Shown in pieces: positions 1-10,346 of a stretch of 64,000 nucleotides of DNA. Source of the stretch: Proteromonas lacertae (Eukaryota; Sar; Bigyra; Opalinata; Proteromonadidae); the NCBI GenBank assembly GCA_002245135.1, contig NGBS01000003.1, positions 1 through 64,000 on the forward strand, written 5' to 3'. Under the pieces are notes generated by a model. The model was given only the letters and a program-made list of their open reading frames with translations. It searched no databases and was not told the origin of the DNA. The translations under genes and the position numbers were made by a program. Numbering within the stretch: position 1 is the stretch's first letter; each line of letters begins with the position of its first letter.

Positions 1-2390
1 TGAGAGTGAGAAAGAAGAAAGTGAAAAAGAAGAAGAGAATCCATTTGTAGAAGAAAGTGAAGTAAAATCTGAAAAAGAAGAAAGTGAAAGTGAGAAAGAA
101 GAAAGTGATAAAGAAGGATCTCCCAAGGAAGAATCTTCTAAACAAGAAGAGAGTAATGATTTATTTGGTAATGATGGATTTGAAGTTTCATCTGATAATA
201 ATGCAACTGCTGTAGTTGATGATATCTTTGGATCTGCCTTAGAAAGTGAACCTAATACTGAAGATAAAGATGAAAATGATGGAAATGATATATTTGGATT
301 TAATAATTTTGAAGATAATAATGTTACAAATAGTAAATCTAATCCAATTGATGATTTCTTTGGATCATCAGCTGATAATAATGCAACTGAATCTGGTATG
401 GTAGATGATATCTTTGGATCTGCATTTGAAAATCACTCTAAAACTGAAGAAAAAGAAAAGAATCCATTTGAAGATAATGTAGAAGTTGCATTTGAAAAAG
501 AAGAAAGTGAGAAAGAAGAAAGTGATAAAGAAGAATCTCCAAAGAAAGAAGAAGAAGAAAAACCTTTAGAAAATAAGAATCCATTTGCAGATAGTGATAA
601 ATCTGATAGTGATAAATCTGACAGTGAAAGTGATAAAGAAGAATCTCCAAAGAAAGAAGAAGAAGAAAAACCTTTAGAAAATAAGAATCCATTTGCAGAT
701 AGTGATAAATCTGATAGTGATAAATCTGACAGTGAAAGTGATAAAGAAGAATCTCCAAAGAAAGAAGAAGAAGAAAAACCTTTAGAAAATAAGAATCCAT
801 TTGCAGATAGTGATAAATCTGATAGTGATAAATCTGACAGTGAAAGTGATAAAGAAGAATCTCCAAAGAAAGAAGAAGAAGAAAAACCTTTAGAAAATAA
901 GAATCCATTTGCAGATAGTGATAAATCTGATAGTGATAAATCTGACAGTGAAAGTGATAAAGAAGAATCTCCAAAGAAAGAAGAAGAAGAAAAACCTTTA
1001 GAAAATAAGAATCCATTTGCAGATAGTGATAAATCTGATAGTGATAAATCTGACAGTGAAAGTGATAAAGAAGAATCTCCAAAGAAAGAAGAAGAAGAAA
1101 AACCTTTAGAAAATAAGAATCCATTTGCAGATAGTGATAAATCTGATAGTGATAAATCTGACAGTGAAAGTGATAAAGAAGAATCTCCAAAGAAAGAAGA
1201 AGAAGAAAAACCTTTAGAAAATAAGAATCCATTTGCAGATAGTGATAAATCTGATAGTGATAAATCTGACAGTGAAAGTGATAAAGAAGATATACCAAAT
1301 GAATCAATATCACATATTAATCCTGTTCTTGCATTATACAAAAGTGATACATCATCATCCAATAGTGACAGTGAAGAAATGCTTCCTGCTCCAATCAAAA
1401 TACCACCTCAACATCCTGATAAAGATGATAACAGAATCATTGAGAACTCAGCATCTGATGTAGATTGTATTTATATTGATAATATATTTATTATTTATAG
1501 CTGAACCACAAGGTCTTTCTATCTTAGAGTCTCATCCATTTGACAGATCATTGAATGGAACAATTGATGTTGATACTCCTGGAATGAGTAGAGCTTCTTC
1601 AATGGATGTTGGTACTCCAAATCATTTAAAAGATTTCTTTAAAGTGTCAATGTATCAAATGGATGATGGTATATATATATATATGTTTATATTTGTAGAA
1701 ACATACAGTCCAGCAACTGATAAAACTCCGAAGATATCAATTGATAAGAAAGAAGTAATTGCTGAAGAGAATGAAGAAGTGAAAGAAGAAGTGAAAGAAG
1801 AAAAACCTAAAGAGAAAGAAGAATCAAATAAAGAAAATGAAGAGGAAGAATCAGAGAAAGAAGAAGTAGAAGATAAAAATCATCATCATCATCGTCATCA
1901 TAACAGAAATCACACAGGAGAAGAAGGAGAGAATGATGATGATAATGATGATGATGAAGGTGGAAAAGGTAAAAAGCATCATCATCACAAACATCGTCAT
2001 AGAAAGCACAAGGAAGGTGAAGAAGAAGAAGAAGAAGATAATGAAGAAGATAAACATTATCGTCGTCACCATCATGGTAAACATCATCATAAAGAAGGAG
2101 ATGAGGAGGAAGAAGAAGATAAAGGCGAAAAAGAAGAAAGCAAACCAGAGACTGATAAGAAGAAAGAAGAAGAAAAGGAAAAGGAAAATGAAACAAAGAA
2201 AGAAACAGAAGCTGCTAAAGAAGAAACAACAGTCGAAGAAAAGCCAAAGGAGGAAGAAGAGGTTAAAAAAGAAGAAGAGACCAAGAAAGAAGGTGAAGAA
2301 ACAAAGAAAGAAGAAGAAGGAGATAGTGAAGGTGAAGAAGAAGAAGGAGAGGAGGAAGAACATAAAGGGGGATGTTGTACACTTTTGTAA
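1..2390 (+). CDS. Acidic NPF-repeat, His-rich protein with C-terminal CaaX-like box (5' partial)
   Basis: The reading frame is already open at base 2, so the gene begins upstream of the window. The protein is mostly Glu, Lys, Ser and Asp. It holds scattered D-[DIL]-FG motifs such as DDIFGSA, then seven perfect 36-residue repeats each with one NPF tripeptide, the ligand of EH domains. Introns at about 1467-1500 and 1669-1698 lead to a C-terminal part with His-rich stretches alternating with Glu/Lys runs, ending GGCCTLL. That end fits a CaaL box, the geranylgeranylation type. NPF motifs plus acidic phosphorylatable repeats suggest a disordered endocytic adaptor or membrane tether; this is inference. 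No folded domain is visible. Confidence 0.7.
533..1288 (+). repeat. Seven tandem 108-bp coding repeats (minisatellite)
   Basis: The 108-bp unit repeats seven times with no visible base change and stays in frame, giving seven copies of a 36-residue block. Each block contains a KNPFAD core and a Ser/Asp/Lys tail rich in CK2-type sites. Identity at silent positions points to recent expansion or ongoing homogenisation, so copy number is likely polymorphic. Confidence 0.95.
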
Positions 2391-2552
2391 AATATTTATT
2401 TGCAATATTGTCGTTTATAAAATTGTTATTATTGTTATACATTTCATTTTTATGAATTGTTATGATTTTTGAATGTTAAAAAATATATTCGTTTCATTGA
2501 AAGATAATTACATTTTTCTTTTTTTCTCATTAACTGCTAAATTTATATAGCA

Positions 2553-3610
2553 ATGGTGCATGGAGAACCTGAAAAGAGACATCCCCATGCTGGAATAAAA
2601 GACTATGTTGGTGGTGTTGTATAGATTTTATTCTAATGAAGAGTTAGATGTCTGGAATTGTGCAAAGATCACTTGATTATCCATTAGATACAATAAAAGT
2701 TCTGCAACAAATTAATCCAGTATTTTCTTTCATTAATGAACTTCATTTAGGGAGTTTATAATGGCATTATTGACTGTGCCAAAACTACATACAGAAAATT
2801 TGGCATTAGAGGATTTTATAGGGTATATATTAAATGATTATCATATAATAGGGGATTTTAGCTCCAATGTGTTGTACAACTCTTGAAAATTCAGCTCTTT
2901 TTACAACGTTTGGGTTTTTGAAACGATTACAAGGTGTTACTCGTATTATAATTATTAATTAATCTAATTAATAGCTGATGAAAAAAATCTTACAATTTCT
3001 AAATTTGTAATATCAGCAATAGGTGCATCTATAGTGACATCTCATATATTAACACCATTTGAATTGCTGAAATGTAGAATGCAAGTATAATATAATAGTA
3101 AATGTAAAATTGAATAGATGTTACAATCAGCAAGAGATCGAGGAATTAAAGTGAATTATAACGGTCCATTTGATGTTTTAATAAAAATATTAAAGTCAGA
3201 AGGTGTCAGAGGATTGTACCGAGGTAATGTAGGTACTTTATGTAGAGAAATTCCTGGTAATATTGCTTGGTTTGGAGTGTATGAGTTGGTAACAAAAGCA
3301 TTCCTCAAACCAGGAGAAACTAAAAATGATTTGAAGTATTGGCAGACTATGATAGCTGGTGGATGCAGTGGATTTTCATATTGGACTATATTTTTCCCCA
3401 GCAGATAGTGTCAAATCAAGAATGCAAACTGATATGTCAGCTAAGAATAAGAAATTCTTACAAGTTTTGAAAATGGTGTATAGGACAGAAGGAATTAGAG
3501 GGTTGTATAGAGGGTGGATGATTACTGCTATTAGAGCTAGCTATTCACATGCTTTCGTATTTTTGATATATACAAGAGCAGTGAAAATATTCAATTATCT
3601 TGATCCATAG
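2553..3610 (+). CDS. Mitochondrial carrier family (SLC25) protein, apparent frameshift
   Basis: The ATG at 2553 starts a protein split by five short introns. Joined exons give three carrier repeats, each with the P-x-[DE]-x-x-[KR] signature: YPLDTIKV in repeat 1, TPFELLKCRMQ in repeat 2 and FPADSVKSRMQ in repeat 3. Helix-end motifs such as GIRGFYRG and GVRGLYRG are present. Substrate is uncertain; the repeat-3 context resembles the amino-acid/carnitine subgroup. Around 3390-3402 the frame breaks: one extra base in the run tatttttcccca separates YWTIFFP from ADSVKSRMQ. This could be an assembly error in a homopolymer, a real disabling mutation, or a hidden 34-nt intron (GTGGAT...CCCCAG), but the intron would delete the conserved Pro. 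Location: mitochondrial inner membrane. Confidence 0.8.
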
Positions 3611-3772
3611 TTCTATTATCTTAAAAAATATATACTACGTTATTTATTAATATTGTAAATATATTTTTGTGTTGATATGACATAAGTAAATCATTCTTCA
3701 TACTATGCAATGACAAAAATGAAAAAATAAACTGGCTTGAAAGTTTGATTCATTTCTTTATCAATTTCCTTC

Positions 3773-4946
3773 ATGTTTCATACTATTTATATCATATTAT
3801 TGTTTGTAACATCAGTATTTGCTGTTAAGAGGGTATTCTCAATATTAGAACGTATATTAATAGAAATTAGCTCCAATAAATGTATTGAGAAATGGAAATT
3901 CTCCATATTCACTAGGGGAATCTAGATTTATGGATTTTATTTGGAAAAAGTCTAGAGATTATGATATATTTTCCTTATTTATTTCAAATGATCCAGATCA
4001 CATGTGTTATCGATGTGAAGAAGCGGTTATGTATTACAGCGCAGTAGCAAATATGTACAGATCAAATGTAAAGAAAGAAGAACAAGATCGTTTCTTTGGT
4101 ATTTGTGATTTTGAGGAAGGTGAAGATATATTCCAAATGGTATATATTCGTAGTCTCTATCATTATTATTAATAGTTAAATATAACAGAAATTCCAATGA
4201 TTGTCTTCTATCCAAGATATATTGATCCAACAGACAAGACCCAAGATTTATCAGAATACACATATACATTAGAAAATAGAGATATTGGTGAAATGGTAAA
4301 TTGGGTAATAGATATGGCAGGAATTGATGTATTACTGTTTTATATATTTATATATATATTAATATTATAGATGAAAGGAGCTCAATATGAAGATAGTGAG
4401 TATGAAGGCGATGATAAATTAGTCCCAAATGTTCATTTTTTCTCCATTTTATTTACTATAATCTATGCATTATTAATATGTTATTTTTCAACAATAAAAC
4501 GAACATTTTGTGAGTTATATCAATCACCAAAAGTATATCGAATTTTTACACTCGTATATATATTATATATATTTATTTATTTACAATAGATAATATATTA
4601 TATATCAATAGCTGGTATAATCAGCTGTATAATCAATAATCCTCCTTGGTATAGTATTAATCCATACACTGATAAATGGTATGAAAAATATTCGTTTGTT
4701 TCTAATGATGGATTTCAACAATATGTAATTGAAGGGTTTATTGCAGCTGCTTTAATATGTACAATAGCCTTTGGAATGTTCTTTGTTTGTAAAATGCATA
4801 TTGACAATACCAGTTCGGATGGTTTGTTGAAGATAGAATATACATTATTGTTGTTAATAATTATGTTATACTCATATAATATGTTAAATGACTTTACCTA
4901 TCAAAAGTTAATGTCTGGTGGAGAAGAAGAAGGTTTAGAAGAATAA
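3773..4946 (+). CDS. OST3: Oligosaccharyltransferase subunit OST3/OST6 (MAGT1/TUSC3) family
   Basis: Begins with a signal peptide (MFHTIYIILLFVTSVFA), then a thioredoxin-like lumenal domain with a C-x-x-C pair in HMCYRCEE, then a block of four hydrophobic helices and an acidic tail. This order (signal peptide, thioredoxin fold with CxxC, four TM helices) is characteristic of OST3/OST6, which forms mixed disulfides with nascent chains to assist N-glycosylation in the ER. Four introns of about 30-50 nt join in frame: after KR at about 3833, after FQM at about 4138, after GID at about 4327 and after FTL at about 4551. Sequence similarity is moderate; the domain layout is the main support. Confidence 0.8.
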
Positions 4947-5073
4947 TTTATTTTCCTTATTTTTTATTGTTAGAATGTTGTTTATTATAATTATTATTCC
5001 TTGATTATTTCATTTAACATATTCAAAAAAATGTAGAATTTCATATAAGTTTGATTACTGTTTGTAAGAATAA

Positions 5074-5635
5074 ATGAATATGAATTCCTCCTCAAAGAAG
5101 GATTATAGAGGAAATAAGAAAGTCTGTTATGCATTTTTGAAAGGGAATTGTAAATTTGGAGATAAATGCAAATACTCACATGAAGCATCAGACGATAAAG
5201 TATTCTAGACTGTTTATAACATCATAGTCATTAAAATCTAAAGAAAAAGTGTTTGCTAATCCTAAATATAAGCTACAAGAGAAAAATGAACCACCACCTC
5301 CAGAAGATGAGAATAAGAAGATATGTTTCAACTATAAAAACGGAAATTGTAAATTTGGAGATAAATGTCGATATTTACATCCAAATAAAGAGAATCCAAA
5401 AACTGTAAGATCTTCTTCTCCTCATCCTGTGAAAGAGACTCGTCAACCGAAGTTAAATGCAAAAGCATCTGAATTTATTCCAATGTCTCCAAATATTCCA
5501 GATAATCCAAACTACACAAGTAATGATATAGATATGAATATAGTTGAACAAGATAGGTTGTTTGGATTAAATTTTGGAATATATAAACCAAATCTAGAAA
5601 AGTATAATAATAATTATTGTTATAACAATAAATAG
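5074..5635 (+). CDS. Protein with two CCCH zinc fingers
   Basis: The ATG at 5074 gives a short Ser/Lys leader and a first finger C-x7-C-x5-C-x3-H (core GNCKFGDKCKYSH). A 29-nt intron follows after SDDK, then a second near-identical finger (core GNCKFGDKCRYLH). The rest is a Pro/Asn-rich tail with KASEFIPMSP, which resembles a PAM2-like motif (poly(A)-binding protein MLLE ligand), although that is only suggestive. CCCH fingers of this type bind single-stranded RNA, so a role in mRNA turnover or export is likely. Total about 177 residues. The two fingers are close duplicates of each other. Confidence 0.85.
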
Positions 5636-5642
5636 TGAAAAT

Positions 5643-6529
5643 ATGCAAATCATCATTGATATTACCAATGATTTATCAATACTACTTAAACTCCCTTATA
5701 ATGTTTATATATCTCATTTACTATATGACACTAAACTAACAAATCTATTAATATCTTTACTACAATATGAAAACAGATGGTATGAAGGTAATATACTATA
5801 TACAAGTGAAAAATCAAAATTATATCATATTCTATTTCTAGTGTATTACAGATTAATAATGGACACAGATGGAATAAGAAATTTGTATAGAATATACCCA
5901 CATTGTGGTGGTAAATTTAGTGATTTTAGTGAAATAATAAGTAAAATTATAAATCCATCAGTATTGTTTGATATTTGTTCCATTTTTATAAAGAATAATA
6001 TGTATATTATATTATATTTTTTTTCCCCTTGTAGTTCTTTATTATACCTATTTACTCATCGTTTATTCGATTTATGTCCTTCGCTACTCTCTTCTACATC
6101 TGAAACTGTTCAATTATTAACGGATATAATTTTATCCAATCAAATATCAGCTGAAAATGATGAATTACAGAAAGAGAAGTATTATCTAGATTTGATAACT
6201 AATTTATGGTCAATATTAGGTGTATATAGTTCAATATTAGATGAAATACCAAGTGAGAAGTTTATGAATCTTTTAAAATCTTTGAACACTAATTTTGTTA
6301 GTTTATATAATCAGTTTAATCCAAAATCTTTTTCACAACTAACACAGAATATTTCTAAGCAGATAATATGGACTTATGTTGAATTATATTCAATTATAAT
6401 TAATTATTATATTTTAGATCCGATTTCACATAACAGTATATATATATATATTATATTATTTAATAGATGAAATAAATACTAAAGCCAAAGAATTATTATC
6501 ATATTTATTAAATTTAGTCAAAGATAATA

Positions 6530-6574
<45 letters not shown>

Positions 6575-7347
6575 GCTAATTATTTTATAATTAGAATCTG
6601 ATAATCATTTGTTCTTTTTTTACACAACACTCAATTCATCATTCAGTTCAATTTTATCAACAGCAGATAAAAGTATATCAATTATTCCTCAATTAATCTC
6701 ATTGGTAAATGAAAGTATTTCATCATTACCATCAATTCTAATGGATCAATGCACTTTATTATTTGCTGAAGAATCTAAAGTGAATGAAATTCATTACATA
6801 TATCCATCATTTTCGCCTTTATTCATTCAATCATGTTTAATTGAGTATAATAACGATGTTAGTAAAGTGTTGGATGTTATTGATAAAAATGATTATAGTC
6901 CTCATTTGATGAATTTGAAATCACAATTTGAAAAAGTATTCGTTATTATTATTTTATTTTAAATAGAATACAACATTGAGTGATGAAGAAAGAAGAAATA
7001 TGTTGAATGAATTATTCACTAAGAATACCGATATAAAGATAAAAGAAGTATTATATGGTGGTAAAAAGAAAGAAGATATCATTAGTAAAAGAGATGATGA
7101 ATATAAGACAATGGTGAAGAAAATATTTAAGAATTATGAATTAGAAGATGAATATAATGATTCTATTGAGAATTATTATGATGTATATAAATGTTATTTT
7201 TTTATGTTATTTAATAGTTAACTTCAAATGACACACCATTAGAAAATAATCCAAATAGAGAAATATACAGTGATTCTGATGATGGTGAAGTAATGAAAAC
7301 ACCAAAAATAATAACTCCAAAAACACCACAAACAGAACGACCATCTC

Positions 7348-7389
<42 letters not shown>

Positions 7390-7544
7390 ATGAAGAAAAA
7401 GTCAATAAAAAGAAAGAAGATGTTAAAGTTTCACATAAAGATCAATTGTATTTACAGAAGAATAAAGAGAGAATAAAGCATCATAATAGGCAGAATAAAT
7501 CAATGAAAAAACAAGGAGTTTTTTATGATGATCATAATTATTAA
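5643..7544 (+). CDS. ASCC2: CUE-domain protein, ASCC2-like (ASC-1 complex subunit 2)
   Basis: The gene begins 8 bases after the previous stop and spans at least five introns, one containing a long TA run. The N-terminal helical part (LSILLKLPYNVYISHLLYD) leads to a CUE domain (IHYIYPSFSPLFIQSCLIEY...) with the usual Leu/Ile pattern. An acidic Tyr-rich patch follows (YELEDEYNDS), then a poly-Thr run and a basic C-terminus. The order matches ASCC2, which binds K63-linked ubiquitin through its CUE domain and recruits the ALKBH3-ASCC3 alkylation-repair and ribosome-quality-control machinery. The poly-Thr comes from an ACA repeat at about 7349-7389. The second exon may hide a 33-nt in-frame intron at 6002-6034. 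Confidence 0.75.
6531..6572. repeat. (TA)21 microsatellite in an intron
   Basis: Uninterrupted TA dinucleotides occupy most of an intron of the ASCC2-like gene, just after the GTATAT donor. The same donor-plus-TA pattern recurs in smaller form in many introns of the window. Confidence 0.95.
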
Positions 7545-7644
7545 AATAAGAAATAAAAATCATAATTTTTATTGTTTTTAATTTGAAAAATTAATAAATA
7601 TCTAATTTACATGTATCTTTCATTAAACTAAAAGGACAACACTC

Positions 7645-8124
7645 TTAATTATATGCATCTCCATCATTCCATGGATTATCTCTTGCACTTTTGGGAGTTA
7701 ATATCAAGCCATCCATTGGTATATTAATATCAATACCTTATACAGAATTAAGAAATTAATTATTAAATTAATGAAAAAATAAATAAAAAGATATGAATGG
7801 AGTTTCATTAAATAATATACTAGTTCTATGTGTTACATCATATCCATATTTTATTGAACCAGAATTATAAGGTTGAGAATATCTTCTTCTTCTTGTGGGA
7901 GGTGTATATAAATTGTGATTTTCATTCTTATTTCTCTCAACAAATCTTATAATTTCTTGATTCCTTATAGCTCTTTCTCTAGCTTCTCTTCTCTCAACAA
8001 ACCACCTATGAGTGTAATACATTGCCCCTAGGACAAACAAAACGACGATAAATGCAGCAAGAGTTATAATAATAGCTACAACACCATCTATAACAATAAA
8101 ATGACAATTTTTAATACCATCCAT
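7645..8124 (-). CDS. Small single-pass membrane protein, unknown function
   Basis: The protein has a short N-terminus, one strong transmembrane helix (residues about 14-38, VVAIIITLAAFIVVLFVLGAM) and a very basic juxtamembrane region (HRWFVERREARERAIR), then a Tyr/Pro/Arg-rich tail. An intron with donor GTATATTA at about 7821 and acceptor TATAAG joins the last 30 residues, ending in DGDAYN. The charge pattern predicts a short lumenal N-terminus and a cytosolic tail. I recognise no family. It is divergent from the next gene across a 330-bp spacer. Confidence 0.65.
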
Positions 8125-8453
8125 AATTCTTTATAAAAATATATTCTAAATTTTAATTTAAATGTTACTGAACAAATTCTTTGATTTGTTTTGTATAACC
8201 AAAACAAATAAGAATTATACTACAATTCCTAGGTTTTTTTATACTAAAAACTAGTATCTATCAATTGATGTGTTATGAATAAAAGAAATAAATGATCCTA
8301 TTATAACAATGCTTTATAAAAAGACGAATTTTAATATTTGTAAGTTGGGGGATTTTTTTATACGAAAAAATTAATTTTTCATTCTGTGTTTTTTAAGAGA
8401 AAGAATATGTATTTTACCATTTTTATGATATAAATAGGAATACATCATCAATT
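8125..8453. other. Divergent intergenic region
   Basis: About 330 bp separates two divergent start codons. It holds two related near-palindromes, T7ATACTA5 at 8234-8250 and T7ATACGA6 at 8353-8370, about 119 bp apart, each preceded by a G-containing stretch. They may be promoter elements. No coding potential was seen. Confidence 0.45.
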
Positions 8454-9215
8454 ATGGACGATATAATACCAAATGAAAGCATGGCAATTGGTAGTAGTTC
8501 TTCTAAAGCAACAGTATATTCAAACTCTGATATTTTTCAATCATGGACTAATGACAATGATTGGAACCCAAGGTATTGGATGTAAACATTTATTTATTAG
8601 AGCAATCAGTCTTCAAGCAATGGAACAACACAAAAAAGCATCAGCATTCTTCAAAAAGGTTGAAGAAGATGAGCAAGAGAAACAGAAAGAATTAGATAAA
8701 GTATTTTTTGCATTATATTGGATATATAGCAAAAGAAAGAAGAAGAGAAGAGAAGAATAGAAGCAGAGAGGCTAGAAAAGCAGAGGAAAGGCAAAAGTAA
8801 AGGAAAGAAAGTTGAAAAGTCAGAAGAACCAGTGAAAAAAGAAAAAAAGACATTATCAAATAATAAGTTTGGTACACTTGCCTCTACAATGTCAGATAGT
8901 GAAAGTGAAAGTGATAATGATAACAATCGTAATAGTGAAGAAGATGATAATGAAGAAGAAAAGCCAAAAGAACAACCTAAAAAACAGGAATCACTATTTC
9001 CAAAAGTTAAGAAAACAAAACCAAAGAAGAAGCAACAAAAGAAGCAGCAGCAACAACAAGAGGATGACGATAGTTCTTCAAGTAATGAGAAATCTGATAG
9101 AAAATCAGATGTAAAATCAAATTTTTCATGGGTAACAATTTTGATTATCACTATTATAATTGCTTTAATAGCAGTTGGTGGATATTTTGGTAAGAATTTA
9201 ATTCAATCATCTTAA
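8454..9215 (+). CDS. Charged coiled-coil, tail-anchored membrane protein
   Basis: The ATG at 8454 starts a Ser-rich leader. Two introns (donors GTATTGG at about 8573 and GTATTTT at about 8701) join to a Lys/Glu-rich helix (KKEEKRRIEAERLEKQRKG), an acidic Ser/Asp/Asn segment, a Lys/Gln tract and a C-terminal hydrophobic helix (WVTILIITIIIALIAVGGYF) with only eight residues after it. That topology is a tail anchor: cytosolic body, C-terminal membrane insertion by the GET or SND route. No catalytic domain is visible. The highly charged coil suggests a tether or ER-associated scaffold. Confidence 0.6.
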
Positions 9216-9423
9216 TATTTTTCTTCTTTTGTGTAATATCGTTGTATTTAATACATTTTAATCAAATTGCCAATCAATTAAGCCATGCAGCTTCTATTAT
9301 TCAAAATGTTTTTGAAACGGTATTATTTTAAAAACCAAGTCAAACCAATCATTTTTTAGGTTTTTCTTGCTTTTTCGTTTATTCTTAGTAATTATATTTT
9401 TTTGTGATTAAATTTGATTTTTT

Positions 9424-10311
9424 ATGAGTTCAGATAAAGATGTATACCTAATTTCCTTAATACTTTAGGCCAATCCTAATGATAATACAAACCTGTCGAA
9501 CGATTTAGTCGATATCCCAACGGATGCTTCTGGCGGCAAAAATGAACCACAAAAACTAAAAATAGATGATAAGGATATGAGTCATTCTGAAAGACCAGCC
9601 AAAAGACCAAGGATAAACGTGGAACAACCTGAACGGAAAGTGATAGACATAGATGATTCTAAAATGGAGGAAATTCCGAAGAACAGCGAAAGTAAAACAG
9701 AAGATCCACAATCGGCACAGACTGCACCACCTCTCAAAGAAGATGAACATCAGTTTCAGTATAATTTATTTTTCTAAACATTTATTTCGCATAGATGGGG
9801 TGTATTAATCTCACAATGCAGAACGCAGACTCAATTCCTCGTAAATCACAAAGTCACGATCGGAGCTAGTCGCAGTTGTAATATCCGACTGCACGACTAT
9901 GGTTCTGCGGTGATGGCTAATATAATATATGACAATAACAATGTAACCTTAGAAGTATTGGATAGTTCAGTAAGTATCTATTTAAACGGGATTGAACTAT
10001 CTGAAACATCAGTCTATAAGTTAGTAAGTGGAGATGATATAACTATACAATCATATCGTACTTACTTAAGTTTTATTATTGAAATATTTGATGTTCCTGT
10101 ACCATTTGAAGATAAATTGAATAATTATAATTGTAATAGAATTGATAGATTAAAGTATATATATATATTTATTATTTTATAGTGAAATGACATGGGGAAT
10201 AGAAACGGTCGATATGTTATCTAATACATCTAATATTAATGGAAATACTGCTGTTCCATCATTAATTAATCCAATATTCCAATCAGCATTCAAACCAATT
10301 AACTCCAAATC

Positions 10312-10346
<35 letters not shown>

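Noticed and set aside
533-1288. CRISPR-like direct repeats
   Set aside because: The unit is coding, contiguous, without unique spacers, in a eukaryotic intron-containing gene.
433-1398. Long minus-strand frames opposite the 108-bp repeats
   Set aside because: They are mirror frames of a repeat array; composition (Ser/Leu or Tyr/Phe runs) is a by-product of the sense repeat.
1807-2472. Overlapping antisense and shifted frames over the Glu/His-rich region
   Set aside because: Low-complexity GAA/CAT runs stay open in several frames; only the sense frame joins across introns and has the CaaX end.
3359-3420. 34-nt intron GTGGAT..CCCCAG as an explanation of the carrier frameshift
   Set aside because: It would remove the conserved Pro of the third carrier signature; a one-base indel explains the data better, though I cannot exclude it.
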